Of a stretch of 33,239 bases of DNA, positions 22,895 to 31,488 are shown in pieces; positions within the stretch are counted from its first letter, which is position 1; each line of letters opens with the position of its first letter. A program made the position numbers and the translations under genes. Below the pieces are notes generated by a model. It searched no databases and was not told the DNA's origin. It worked only from the letters and a program-made list of their open reading frames with translations. The stretch is taken from the NCBI GenBank assembly GCA_028704165.1, contig JAQVLK010000012.1, positions 1 to 33,239 of the forward strand, in the 5' to 3' direction. The DNA comes from Candidatus Altimarinota bacterium. GTDB lineage: Bacteria; Patescibacteriota; Gracilibacteria; RBG-16-42-10; JAQVLK01.

Positions 22895-24286
22895 ATGTCT
22901 TCGAACTACCAAATGGTTTCCGCACTGGATCTTGGTGCCAAGCCACAAAAAAGCCTGAGAAAGACTCTTGCAAAAACCTTGGCCATTGCCATGCTTGCTA
23001 GTCTAGTAATTCTTCCTCAAGCCTTTGCTGCTGACAGTATGGCTACCAGCTTCTTACTCACTATCAACGACCAAGCTGATGCCGTCGAGGTAGAAAGCAA
23101 TGAGCCTTTTAGTATGACTGTCACCGCTATTGATGATGATCTTGAAACAGTAACAGATTATCTAGGCACCATCAGCTTTGAGAGCACCGATGATCTTGCT
23201 AGCTTACCTGTTAGCTATACTTTCAGCGAGGAAGATGCTGGTGAAAAAACTTTTGATTTAAGTTTCACATTGGTAGAGGCTGGTGAACACACGATTACTG
23301 TCAGTGATGATGATGACTTATTGGTATTTGGAGAAATCACTCTCACCGTAGTGGGAGCAAGTGTCAGCACAGACACAGCTGATCTACCAGTTATCCTAAC
23401 TCCCAGTGACGGAGAAGTCTTAAATAGCGCTGAAGTAGATATTGCCGGTACCAGTTCAGCTAATACTGAAGTTTCTATCTATGATGGAACCATTCTCAAA
23501 GGAACCGCTGAAACAGATGCTGCAGGTAATTTTAGTTTTACAACCGATGCTTTATTTGATGGTACTCATACTTTCACTGTACAGGTTGAATCCGGTGGTG
23601 AAACCCTAACCTCAGAAGAGATTCAGGTTACTGTCGATACCACAGCACCGATCATTCAAGATGTTTCACTTGAGCCTCGCAGTCCAAGTCCCGGTGAACG
23701 CGTAACTGTCAGTGTAGAAACCGAGACTAGTGTAGATGAAGTTAAGGTCGTGATCGATCAACGTACCGTTACTTTAAGTGAAGATGCAGTTACCGGTAGT
23801 TATTCCGGCAACTTTATTGCACCTGACAGCGCTGGTGACTATGCCATCGATGTTGAGGTCACAGATCGCAGTGGAAATACCGACACTTATTATGATCAGG
23901 CCACTTTGACCGTAGCTGGAACTGCAGCCTTGAACGCAAGTGCCACAGCCAGTCCCACAGCTGGGATTGCTCCATTGACAGTGAACTTCAGCACCGGAAC
24001 AGCTGCAAGTTACAGCTGGAATTTCGGAGATGGCTCAGCCGTAAGTAGCGAACAAAATCCAAGTCACATTTATCAAACTCCTGGTGTTTACACCGCTACC
24101 GTAACAGTTACTAGTGTCGATGGCGCGACTGACTCAAGCACCGTAGCTATCAATGTTAGCTCGGGAGCTGTTACTGCCCCTCCTCAGGCCACTGAGAATG
24201 GTCCTGGAGCTTGGGCACTGACTGTTCTGGTTGCCGCAGGTCTTGCTTACTTCACAAATAGAAAAATTCTTTCTCAAGAGATTTAG
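22895..24286 (+). CDS. Secreted, membrane-anchored Ig-like/PKD-domain surface protein
   Basis: 463 residues from ATG 22895 (MSSNYQMVSALDLG). A long n-region leads to a Sec signal (about 25-46, ending PQAFA before ADS). The mature part has an Ig-like beta domain (about 48-145), a second domain of bacterial Ig type (PSDGEVLNSAEVDIAGTSSA, about 165-250), a third (about 252-345), then a PKD domain with SYSWNFGDGSAVSSEQNPSH and a VYTATVTVTS strand. Near the C-terminus lies one hydrophobic helix (WALTVLVAAGLAYF) followed by NRKIL, a stop-transfer anchor. Such proteins decorate the cell surface and often mediate adhesion; partner unknown. Strongly Asp/Thr/Ser-rich. An intrinsic terminator follows at 24347. 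Confidence 0.88.
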   Translation: MSSNYQMVSALDLGAKPQKSLRKTLAKTLAIAMLASLVILPQAFAADSMATSFLLTINDQADAVEVESNEPFSMTVTAIDDDLETVTDYLGTISFESTDDLASLPVSYTFSEEDAGEKTFDLSFTLVEAGEHTITVSDDDDLLVFGEITLTVVGASVSTDTADLPVILTPSDGEVLNSAEVDIAGTSSANTEVSIYDGTILKGTAETDAAGNFSFTTDALFDGTHTFTVQVESGGETLTSEEIQVTVDTTAPIIQDVSLEPRSPSPGERVTVSVETETSVDEVKVVIDQRTVTLSEDAVTGSYSGNFIAPDSAGDYAIDVEVTDRSGNTDTYYDQATLTVAGTAALNASATASPTAGIAPLTVNFSTGTAASYSWNFGDGSAVSSEQNPSHIYQTPGVYTATVTVTSVDGATDSSTVAINVSSGAVTAPPQATENGPGAWALTVLVAAGLAYFTNRKILSQEI

Positions 24287-24302
24287 TCTTTCATTTTATT
24301 TA

Positions 24303-24334
24303 TCTCGCCGAAGCTTGTAGAGCGAAGGCGGAGA
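24303..24334. repeat. GC-rich palindromic repeat (GCCGAAGCTT..AGCGAAGGC), copy 2
   Basis: CGCC-GAA-GCTT and AGC-GAA-GGCG arms around GTAG. Relative of 3358-3383 in opposite orientation. Confidence 0.65.
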
Positions 24335-24346
24335 ACAATCAGAAAG

Positions 24347-24370
24347 CCGGATGTAAAGATCCGGTTTTTT
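24347..24370 (+). terminator. Rho-independent terminator of the PKD gene
   Basis: CCGGAT (24347-24352), loop GTAAAG, ATCCGG (24359-24364), then six T (24365-24370). Confidence 0.85.
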
Positions 24371-24378
24371 GATTTTAC
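24360..24378. repeat. 19-bp direct repeat, left copy
   Basis: TCCGGTTTTTTGATTTTAC, formed by the 3' arm and T-run of the terminator. An identical copy is at 26379-26397; the interval holds only the HExxH gene. Confidence 0.9.
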
Positions 24379-24385
24379 TATTATT

Positions 24386-26290
24386 TTAGAGTCCTCTATA
24401 GCTCTCCTTCATATACAAAATCTTTTCTTCAGGACTAAGTCGATGACCATCATAAGGACTATTTTCAGGGACAGCAATGCCATATGTTTCCTTTATATAT
24501 ACCACCTGTTGCTCCGAGCTCAGAAGTTCTCCTGTTTCGGGATTAAAATTGGGAACATTCATGGTTTTTGTCAGCAGGTCTTTATCAGCATATATCTTTT
24601 TTATCTGGGTCTCTGTTAATTCTCCCAAGTCGTAGGCATTTATTAATATATTTGCAAATTGGTCAAGATATAATTCTATAAAGAGGTGTATTTTCGCTCC
24701 AGCATATAACTCTCTAGGAGACAATTTATCTTTTCCCATGTCATAAAATTTCTGCAAGTTGGGATATTTAGATAGCAGTTCCTTAACCTTACCCACTAGA
24801 TCTTCCTGAGTATATAGATTCCTTTCTCTAGCAGTATCTTTGATAAATCCATGATACTGCTCACCTACCATAAAAGACCCCGCATCAATGCCGGCATCAG
24901 TCAAGCCAAGCTGAACCTGAATAGGATGCAAGAGCTGCTGCTCATTTTGATTATTATCATCATCAATTTCATTTACCAGCTTACGATTTTCCTTAAGATT
25001 TGCCGTTAATTCCGCTATTAAATGGAAGGGAATCTCAGGATTTTCAAGAAATGTTTTCTCAAAGGCTCTAGTCGCATACAGAGCTGTTATATTATCAGTA
25101 TCACCGCGATAATTAACCATCAGCCATCCCAATGCATAAAGAACCATTTGCGGTTCAGATTGATCCAGCAGTACGCCAAAAACACTATAAAATTCGAAAA
25201 CTTTTTGAATATCTTCTTTTGACAGCAAATCACTTTCCTTTTGGATACCTGCACACTGCGATGACAAGAAATCTTTTTGTGCCAACCTCGCGAGCCCTTC
25301 TGATAAACATTTTTTACTTTGAGTATATAAAACTCTCAACCTATTAACCGATTCATCTAAAGCTTTGTCTTTTTTTTCTAAAATTTCTCTCTCTTCACCA
25401 AGCTTCGTATCTTTTAATAAAGCCTTTATTTTAGACCTCTCGTCCGCCATGTAAGCAATTCTATCAATATACAAATTATGAAAAATCGCATGATCAATCT
25501 CATGTAGTAAAGTGGATTGCAGCTCAATGATGGATTTCCCACTTTTCGATAAATCCTTAATCCGTATAAGATCCTCACTTACACCACTAGTATCGAGACT
25601 CTCTAGATAAGAATAGCTACCATTAGCGCTACCTTTGTCATACAACTCTCCGCCATAAATAATTGGAATCTCGGTACTGAATCCTCCAGTATGAGACAAT
25701 ACCAAAACAGGAATCATCGCATTCCGCTTATCATTCATGTATCTTTCGAGAACTTCTTTTAAGTCACTTTCTCCAGAAAGTCCTTTATGACTTTTTAGAA
25801 TCTCTGACAGGTCGCGCATATCCACATCCACCTCTACTCCTACTTCAGCTAACGAGGAGTACCTCTCACGAAGATATTTACCTATGTAGCAGGGCACACC
25901 CTCTCTATCAAAAAAACTTTCAGCTCTGAAAAAGCCATTTACCCTATCCTGAGGAGCAAATCTGCTATGATTAAGCAAATACTGCAAATCCGTTCCTCTC
26001 TCTCTTTTGGCATCAAGATCATTCCAAAGAGCAGCAAATATCTTTCTTATTTTTAAAGTGGTATTTTCTCCTTCATCAATCCCGAGCTTTTTAGCTATTT
26101 TATCAATTTCAGGTTTCAGCTTTCTAACCTTTTCCCTAAGAACTTCTCCAAATATGGCATGTTCCTTAAGATGTCTCACCGCAGACTCTGCAGTATAAAG
26201 CGATTTGGACATAGAATGCTCAAGACCTTCAAAGTCGCTACCGACTTCTTCATTATTTTCTTCACGCAATGATTCTATTTCTTTAATCAT
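24386..26290 (-). CDS. Large hypothetical protein with a gluzincin-like HExxH...E motif
   Basis: 634 residues, no signal peptide or membrane helix. The middle holds LQSTLLHEIDHAIFHNLYID, a full HExxH zinc-binding motif in a hydrophobic helix, and about 80 residues later KCLSEGLARLAQKDF, where the Glu could be the third ligand as in gluzincin peptidases. The N-terminal part is helical and charged; the C-terminal 250 residues are helical with two YIKETYGIAVPE / YMKESYRGL-like ends, i.e. a short internal repeat. I recognise no named family; a cytosolic metallopeptidase is an inference from the motif. The gene has its own extended -10 promoter and is bounded by 19-bp direct repeats, suggesting it was inserted behind the PKD gene. 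Confidence 0.75.
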   Translation of the reverse strand: MIKEIESLREENNEEVGSDFEGLEHSMSKSLYTAESAVRHLKEHAIFGEVLREKVRKLKPEIDKIAKKLGIDEGENTTLKIRKIFAALWNDLDAKRERGTDLQYLLNHSRFAPQDRVNGFFRAESFFDREGVPCYIGKYLRERYSSLAEVGVEVDVDMRDLSEILKSHKGLSGESDLKEVLERYMNDKRNAMIPVLVLSHTGGFSTEIPIIYGGELYDKGSANGSYSYLESLDTSGVSEDLIRIKDLSKSGKSIIELQSTLLHEIDHAIFHNLYIDRIAYMADERSKIKALLKDTKLGEEREILEKKDKALDESVNRLRVLYTQSKKCLSEGLARLAQKDFLSSQCAGIQKESDLLSKEDIQKVFEFYSVFGVLLDQSEPQMVLYALGWLMVNYRGDTDNITALYATRAFEKTFLENPEIPFHLIAELTANLKENRKLVNEIDDDNNQNEQQLLHPIQVQLGLTDAGIDAGSFMVGEQYHGFIKDTARERNLYTQEDLVGKVKELLSKYPNLQKFYDMGKDKLSPRELYAGAKIHLFIELYLDQFANILINAYDLGELTETQIKKIYADKDLLTKTMNVPNFNPETGELLSSEQQVVYIKETYGIAVPENSPYDGHRLSPEEKILYMKESYRGL

Positions 26291-26310
26291 GAATTCAAAT
26301 TTATCTCTTA

Positions 26311-26319
26311 ATTATAACA
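26311..26319 (-). promoter_or_regulatory. Extended -10 promoter (TGT TATAAT) of the HExxH gene
   Basis: On the minus strand TGT (26319-26317) and TATAAT (26316-26311), 20 bases before ATG 26290. Confidence 0.55.
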
Positions 26320-26378
26320 TATAATATATTATTTGTAAATAAATCTTCCCAGCATTTTCTCTTTCTCCATTATCAGCT

Positions 26379-26397
26379 TCCGGTTTTTTGATTTTAC
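26379..26397. repeat. 19-bp direct repeat, right copy
   Basis: Identical to 24360-24378 but without the upstream terminator arm, so it looks like a duplicate of the terminator tail. Confidence 0.9.
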
Positions 26398-26452
26398 ACG
26401 AAAGTTCTTTTGTTATATATTGACTGCCAAGTAAAAATAACACTCTAATATT

Positions 26453-26755
26453 ATGAATTTACGAAAGTTAAATAAGCTTGAAAACTCTCATCCTGAAGCG
26501 GTATCTAAACTCTTGGATTTAGGCTTTAAGCCAGAATATAACATAGCGCTCTGGAGAGAAGCTTTATTGAAAGTTATAAATGGCGGAAGAGCTGATCTGC
26601 CCAGATATCTCCAACCCAACCTTCCCAGATCCAAGCAAACATTAGCACCAAAAAGGGAATGGGGTGGTGTAACTGATTACATACCTATGACACTTTCCTC
26701 TGGCCTTCTTATGCTTACACGTGTAGACGACGGCACTCGACCTAGGAAAGCTTAA
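26453..26755 (+). CDS. Small hypothetical protein
   Basis: 100 residues from ATG 26453. The N-terminal half (RKLNKLENSHPEAVSKLLDL) is helical, the C-terminal half basic and Pro-rich, ending DDGTRPRKA. A TGT TATATA box (about 26411-26419) lies 30 bases upstream. No family recognised and no context that hints at function. Confidence 0.55.
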   Translation: MNLRKLNKLENSHPEAVSKLLDLGFKPEYNIALWREALLKVINGGRADLPRYLQPNLPRSKQTLAPKREWGGVTDYIPMTLSSGLLMLTRVDDGTRPRKA

Positions 26756-26863
26756 ACGCAAATTTACACAAAATCTTATTTTTAGATTTCGAGCTTTTGA
26801 ATACTAGTCTTCTTATCATTCGCGCCAAAGGCTGATTACTCGTAGATTCGCAGCGGTGTTTTA

Positions 26864-26872
26864 TGCTAGACT
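26864..26872 (+). promoter_or_regulatory. Extended -10 promoter (TGC TAGACT) of the lipoprotein gene
   Basis: TGC 26864-26866, TAGACT 26867-26872, 30 bases before ATG 26903. ATTCGC/CGTAGATTCGCAG word repeats lie just upstream (26818-26855). Confidence 0.45.
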
Positions 26873-26902
26873 GCAAGTAGCAAGGAATTCTAAAAAAGAA
26901 AA

Positions 26903-27931
26903 ATGAAAAAACTCAGCATCCTTTTCTTTCTTATCCTAAGCCTATCTGCTTGCGACGGAGCTAGTCTTAATCATGAGGAGGCAGCTACGGTACTCCGAGC
27001 TAGTTTGAGTAAATTTTTGGAGAGTGAGAGCTATAGTTTTGAGCTGGATTTTAGTATTAAGCAAAATAGTTCCTATCTGGAAATAAGTTCCAGTGGCAGT
27101 AGTGATTTTAGTGATCCGGCAAATCCTCAGACAAGTTACGAGAGCACTATCAAAAATTCCGCGATCCAAAGCCCTGATGGTTTCACTATCAAACTCAATG
27201 TTATGCAGCTGGGAGAAGATACTTACCTCAAAATAACTGAAGCTCCGGATCTCAACACGGAACTACTGGCTAACTGGCAGTTGGTGCCAAGAAAAAAACT
27301 ACATGATTTTTTTGCAGTAGCTCAAGATAATGAAGGATCTACTCTCTACCGAGCGCCTTTTGCAGGGGAGTTAACTCCTGAACAAAGAGTTGAACTAGCC
27401 AGCTACCTCAAAGAACAGGACCTTTTTCAGATAACTCGTGTCTATCCTGACACTTTACTAAATGAGATACCTGTTTACCAGATCAGCGCCGAACTGCAAG
27501 GGACAGCTCTCAAAGAATACTTACTGGAAACAGCCAGTTTGCAGGGAAAAACATTGTCAGCAGTAGAAGTTAGCAAGCTAGAGCAAGCAGCACAAGGCTT
27601 ATACCTGATGTTGGAAGCGTATATTGGACGGGAAGATCACCGACTCTATAAGGTTACCGGAAATCTGAAATATGAAGACCCCCAGCAAAGCATAGAAAGT
27701 ATCTACAAGATTATACTGAATAATTACGGTCAGAAACTAGAGCTAGAAGTCCCATCGGACACTCGGCCTTTTCTGGAAACTCCGGAGCTGGATGAGGTTG
27801 AAGAAGATTTGGAGAAATTAAACTCCAAAACCTGCCAAGAAGCCATGCGACAAGCTCAAGCTTTGAGTCCGGATAGTTCGCCCGAGATGGTGGCGGCTTT
27901 GAGCCAAAGATTACGGGAAGCTTGTCAGTAA
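26903..27931 (+). CDS. Predicted lipoprotein of unknown function
   Basis: 342 residues. The signal peptide MKKLSILFFLILSLSAC ends in lipobox LSAC, with Cys17 as the lipidated residue. The mature part starts as a helix (EEAATVLRASLSKFLESE) and continues with alternating beta strands (YSFELDFSIKQ... YLEISSSGSSDF), the look of a LolA/LppX-like half-barrel that binds lipids, although sequence identity to a named family is not evident. The C-terminal 35 residues are a Gln/Ala-rich helix with a final Cys. It is followed by a clear terminator, so it is a single-gene unit. Confidence 0.82.
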   Translation: MKKLSILFFLILSLSACDGASLNHEEAATVLRASLSKFLESESYSFELDFSIKQNSSYLEISSSGSSDFSDPANPQTSYESTIKNSAIQSPDGFTIKLNVMQLGEDTYLKITEAPDLNTELLANWQLVPRKKLHDFFAVAQDNEGSTLYRAPFAGELTPEQRVELASYLKEQDLFQITRVYPDTLLNEIPVYQISAELQGTALKEYLLETASLQGKTLSAVEVSKLEQAAQGLYLMLEAYIGREDHRLYKVTGNLKYEDPQQSIESIYKIILNNYGQKLELEVPSDTRPFLETPELDEVEEDLEKLNSKTCQEAMRQAQALSPDSSPEMVAALSQRLREACQ

Positions 27932-27934
27932 TTT

Positions 27935-27956
27935 AGGCTTGACGTAAAGCCTTTTT
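27935..27956 (+). terminator. Intrinsic terminator of the lipoprotein gene
   Basis: AGGCTT (27935-27940), loop GACGTA, AAGCCT (27947-27952), followed by T-run to 27956; starts right after the stop codon. Confidence 0.75.
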
Positions 27957-27970
27957 GAGTAATGATCTCG

Positions 27971-27999
27971 TTAAACTATCTCTCTTTTCTTGGTATAAT
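27971..27999 (+). promoter_or_regulatory. Promoter of clpC
   Basis: TTAAAC (27971-27976), 17 bases, TATAAT (27994-27999) preceded by TGG. Leader about 40 bases. No CIRCE or CtsR-type heptad repeat was found around it. Confidence 0.6.
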
Positions 28000-28045
28000 G
28001 ATATGACAGCTTAGAACCTATTTTTAGTCCAAAACAAACCTCTCT

Positions 28046-30625
28046 ATGAAAAATGAGTTTAATAAATTCACCCCGGAAGCACGTAAGGCGCTTGTAGAAG
28101 CACAAGAAGAGGCAAAAAGCATGCGTCTGCCTTATATTGGCACTGAACACATCCTCCTAGGTATCCTCTCACAAAAAGATTCGATGGGAGGCAATATTTT
28201 GCATAGTCTGGGTCTGACTCGCCAAAATATCTTGACCCTGCTTGAGAACTCTTCTCCTCACCAAGTTCCAGATCACGATATTTTAAAAAATGGTTTGAGT
28301 GAACTGGCACGCAAGGTCATTGAAGATGCTACCATGCTGGCACACAAATATGGACATGGGTTCGTAGGCAGCGAGCATTTACTTCTAGCCTTGGTTTCAC
28401 AAGAAGAAACCGCAGCTACCATTATTCTAGAGAGTTTGAAGATTGATCCCAGACAGGTAAAAAATCAGATTGAGAAACTCTTTATTGAAATGCGTGATGA
28501 GCCACCGGCCGTTCCCGGTCCGGTTGATCCTTTTGATGCCCTCTTTGGCAATTTGTTTGGCAATTTGTTTGGCAAGAACCAAATGCCTCCGGGAGCCATG
28601 CCTTTTCCTCCTACCAGTCAGGCTGTTAAGGAAAAGAAAAAGAGCAAGAAGGAAAACAAGGATACCCCTGCTCTCAACTATTTCACCAACGACCTCACTC
28701 AGGTTGCTCGTGAAGGGAAACTGGATCCGGTCATTGGACGCGATAAGGAAATTGGACGTGTCATCAGTATTTTGAATCGCAGGACCAAGAATAATCCCGT
28801 CTTGATCGGCGAACCCGGAGTTGGCAAAACTGCCATTGCAGAAGGGCTGGCTCGCTTGATTGCAGCGGATGATATTCCTGACACTCTAGCCAATAAACGT
28901 GTTTTATCACTTGATATGGCTGCCGTCGTAGCAGGAACCAAATTTCGTGGAGAATTCGAAGAACGTATCAAATCTATTATCAATGAAGCTCGTGCCGTAG
29001 GTGATGTAATCTTGTTCATTGATGAACTACACACCGTCATTGGAGCAGGTGGTGCTGAGGGCTCTTTGGACGCTGCCAATATCTTGAAGCCGGCTCTGTC
29101 GCGCGGCGAGATTCAGGTGGTGGGCGCTACAACGACCGATGAGTACCGCAAACATGTCGAAGGAGACGCCGCGCTGGAAAGACGTTTTCAGTCTATCATG
29201 GTGGACGAACCCAGCACCCAGGACACGATCGAGATTCTCAAAGGGCTACGTGAAACCTTCGAAGAACATCATCAGATTCATATCAGCGACGAAGCAATTG
29301 AAGCTGCCGTGAAGATGAGTAAACGTTATATCGGAGATCGCTTCTTACCGGATAAGGCGATTGATTTGATCGATGAAGCTTCTTCTTTGAAAGGAATTCG
29401 TTCGCAAAAAACCAGTGACAAGACTAAGGATTTTCGCAAAAAACTAGCCAAGATTGTAGAGAAAAAAGAACAAGCCGTCTCTTCCCAAGACTATGAAGGA
29501 GCCGCTGAACTCAGAGAAAAGGAATTACAACTTGTGAAGCAGATCGATGATGAGATCAAAAAGGCCAAAGCCACTCAGAAAAACAAGAAAGGCCGTCTGG
29601 ATGCTGAAGATATCGCCAAAGTTATTGCAAACATGACCGGCATTCCAGCTACCAGTTTGGTTAAATCTGAAGTTGAAAGATTAAAGAATCTTGCTAAGGT
29701 CCTAAATACCAGCGTGATCGGCCAAGAAGAAGCTTGTGAAGCAGTGGCCAAATCCATCAGACGTTCACGCACGGGAATTACCGAAGCTCGCCGTCCCATT
29801 GGCTCTTTTATCTTTATGGGACCAACCGGAGTAGGTAAGACCGAACTTGTTAAGACCATTGCCAAAGAAGTCTTCCAAAGTGAGGATGCCATGGTGACGG
29901 TTGATATGAGTGAATTTATGGAACGTCATAATGTCAGTCGTTTGGTAGGTGCCACTGCCGGTTATGTCGGTTACGAAGAAGGTGGACAACTTACCGAACA
30001 GGTGCGCAGAAAGCCCTATTGTGTTGTACTTTTTGACGAAATTGAAAAGGCACACCCTGAAGTCTTCAACTTGCTTTTACAAATCTTGGAAGAGGGTCGC
30101 CTAACAGATGCTAAAGGTCGTAAGATTGATTTTCGCAATACGATCATCGTTATGACCAGCAATATCGGAGCGAAAAAGCTCACTCAAGGTGGTGCTCCGA
30201 TGGGATTTGATACCGGCGAAGCACTCAAGAAAGATGAAAAGAAATATGAAGAGATTAAGGAAACCGTCATGGCAGAATTGAATGAGAAATTCAATCCGGA
30301 ATTTTTGAACCGCGTCGACAAAGTAATTGTTTTCAAGCCACTCACGCAGGCAAGTATTAAAGAGATTGTAAAACTCAGAATCTCAGAATTGGAAGCTCGT
30401 CTGGCAGAAAAAGATCTCAAAATCAAAGTCCAACCAAGTGCCATGCAAGTACTTTGTAAGGAAAGCTATGACCCTAACTATGGAGCTAGACCTGTCCGCA
30501 GAGCTATCCAAGAACTGATCGAAGATCAGATCTCTGAACTCATGCTCAAGAAAGAGCTCAATCCCAAACAGACCGCTGTAGTTAGCAGTAAAAATGGGGT
30601 GATTGTGGTGAAGGCGGGGAAGTAG
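28046..30625 (+). CDS. clpC: ATP-dependent Clp protease ATP-binding subunit ClpC
   Basis: 859 residues. Two Clp-N repeats fill residues 1-150 ([32 protein letters not shown] and [12 protein letters not shown]). AAA-1 has Walker A GEPGVGKT (about 255-262) and Walker B ILFIDELH. The middle domain carries a UVR motif ([18 protein letters not shown], about 482-500), which marks ClpC rather than ClpB or ClpA. AAA-2 has GPTGVGKT (about 592-599) and [13 protein letters not shown]. It unfolds substrates for ClpP or acts as a chaperone; clpP is not in this window. The linker between N-domain and AAA-1 contains a tandem repeat ([13 protein letters not shown]) and a Lys-rich stretch. Its stop TAG lies in a GGGTTTAGGG word. 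Confidence 0.97.
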   Translation: MKNEFNKFTPEARKALVEAQEEAKSMRLPYIGTEHILLGILSQKDSMGGNILHSLGLTRQNILTLLENSSPHQVPDHDILKNGLSELARKVIEDATMLAHKYGHGFVGSEHLLLALVSQEETAATIILESLKIDPRQVKNQIEKLFIEMRDEPPAVPGPVDPFDALFGNLFGNLFGKNQMPPGAMPFPPTSQAVKEKKKSKKENKDTPALNYFTNDLTQVAREGKLDPVIGRDKEIGRVISILNRRTKNNPVLIGEPGVGKTAIAEGLARLIAADDIPDTLANKRVLSLDMAAVVAGTKFRGEFEERIKSIINEARAVGDVILFIDELHTVIGAGGAEGSLDAANILKPALSRGEIQVVGATTTDEYRKHVEGDAALERRFQSIMVDEPSTQDTIEILKGLRETFEEHHQIHISDEAIEAAVKMSKRYIGDRFLPDKAIDLIDEASSLKGIRSQKTSDKTKDFRKKLAKIVEKKEQAVSSQDYEGAAELREKELQLVKQIDDEIKKAKATQKNKKGRLDAEDIAKVIANMTGIPATSLVKSEVERLKNLAKVLNTSVIGQEEACEAVAKSIRRSRTGITEARRPIGSFIFMGPTGVGKTELVKTIAKEVFQSEDAMVTVDMSEFMERHNVSRLVGATAGYVGYEEGGQLTEQVRRKPYCVVLFDEIEKAHPEVFNLLLQILEEGRLTDAKGRKIDFRNTIIVMTSNIGAKKLTQGGAPMGFDTGEALKKDEKKYEEIKETVMAELNEKFNPEFLNRVDKVIVFKPLTQASIKEIVKLRISELEARLAEKDLKIKVQPSAMQVLCKESYDPNYGARPVRRAIQELIEDQISELMLKKELNPKQTAVVSSKNGVIVVKAGK

Positions 30626-30762
30626 AGGGTTTAGGGGGACTAAATTTTGAATGAGGGAAAAGATCTCCTTTCGGGACTGTGACTGGAATCTGCTGACTGG
30701 CACAGTTGTCTGTAGTTTGTTGTCTGTTTTTTGTGATCTACAAAATCTCCGAGCACAACAAA

Positions 30763-30778
30763 GTGTGATATAACACAC
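30763..30778. promoter_or_regulatory. Palindrome before the FMN-reductase promoter
   Basis: GTGTG ATATAA CACAC (30763-30778), just upstream of where the -35 should be. Position suits an operator for a redox or other regulator, but only 5-bp arms. The rest of the 30626-30796 gap has TGTCTG word repeats (30709-30727). Confidence 0.35.
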
Positions 30779-30796
30779 GTACAAACCTTTAAAGTA

Positions 30797-30805
30797 TGCT
30801 ATAGT
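30797..30805 (+). promoter_or_regulatory. Extended -10 promoter (TGC TATAGT) of the FMN-reductase gene
   Basis: TGC 30797-30799, TATAGT 30800-30805; 24 bases before ATG 30830. Confidence 0.55.
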
Positions 30806-30829
30806 AACTGCGGTTAGTAATGTTCTCAT

Positions 30830-31345
30830 ATGTATATACCTGTTATCTTGGGAACGGCTAGGGAAGGAAGAAAATCAGAAAAAGTTGCTAATTTTGTGCT
30901 ACGAGAAGTACAACAATCAGGGGTAGAAACGACTCTGATTGATGTACGTGATTTTCATTTGGAAGCTACTTCTAACACAGGAACCTCTTCACAAGCTAAA
31001 AAATGGGCCAAGGAAGTTAAAAAAGCGGACGCTATCATCATTGTCAGCCCGGAATATAACCACAGCTATCCTGGAGAATTGAAAATATTTTTAGATCAAC
31101 TCTTCGATGAATATTTCGGGAAATTAGTAGCTTTTTGCACGGTCTCAAAGGGACCTTTTGCCGGAGTAAGAGTTTTGGAACAGCTCAATCTCTTGGCTGT
31201 TACACTCAAAATGAGACCATTCTCTAAAGCAGTGGTGTTTCCTAAAGTAGGCGAGCTTTTTGATAAATCTGGACAAATCTTGGACCCAAGCTATCACGCA
31301 CGTATCCAAGAATTTATAACAGGTCTTAAAACTACAAATAGCTGA
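30830..31345 (+). CDS. NADPH-dependent FMN reductase family protein (flavodoxin-like fold)
   Basis: 171 residues, typical length. The FMN phosphate loop appears as ILGTAREGRKSEKVANFVL (GSxRxxS type), followed by a DVRDF strand, ADAIIIVSPEYNHSYPGELK (the SPEYN-x-S-xPG-x-LKN signature that holds the flavin ring) and FLDQLFDEYFGKLVAF. Members pass electrons from NAD(P)H to FMN, quinones, azo dyes or chromate. Directly upstream of a superoxide dismutase on the same strand, so an oxidant-defence role is reasonable, but each has its own promoter. Confidence 0.92.
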   Translation: MYIPVILGTAREGRKSEKVANFVLREVQQSGVETTLIDVRDFHLEATSNTGTSSQAKKWAKEVKKADAIIIVSPEYNHSYPGELKIFLDQLFDEYFGKLVAFCTVSKGPFAGVRVLEQLNLLAVTLKMRPFSKAVVFPKVGELFDKSGQILDPSYHARIQEFITGLKTTNS

Positions 31346-31456
31346 GTTTAATTTACCAGAATTTGGGCAATTTATTGCTTCTTGATGATAAAAAGCTTTA
31401 GCTTCCGACTTCCTTAGAAAAGTAAGCTAAGCTACATCATAAAATTACGAATGCGT

Positions 31457-31462
31457 TATAAT
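31457..31462 (+). promoter_or_regulatory. Promoter -10 box (TATAAT) of the sod gene
   Basis: TATAAT 26 bases before ATG 31489; the -35 is not obvious. Confidence 0.55.
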
Positions 31463-31488
31463 AAAGGCAGTTTTTAACTTTTTATCAT

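Noticed and set aside
27957..28045. CIRCE or CtsR operator before clpC
   Set aside because: No TTAGCACTC inverted repeat and no GGTCAAA heptads; only a normal promoter is seen.
30383..30829. 148-codon minus-strand frame over the clpC 3' end
   Set aside because: It is antisense to a strongly coding clpC and to the FMN-reductase promoter; residue composition is not protein-like.
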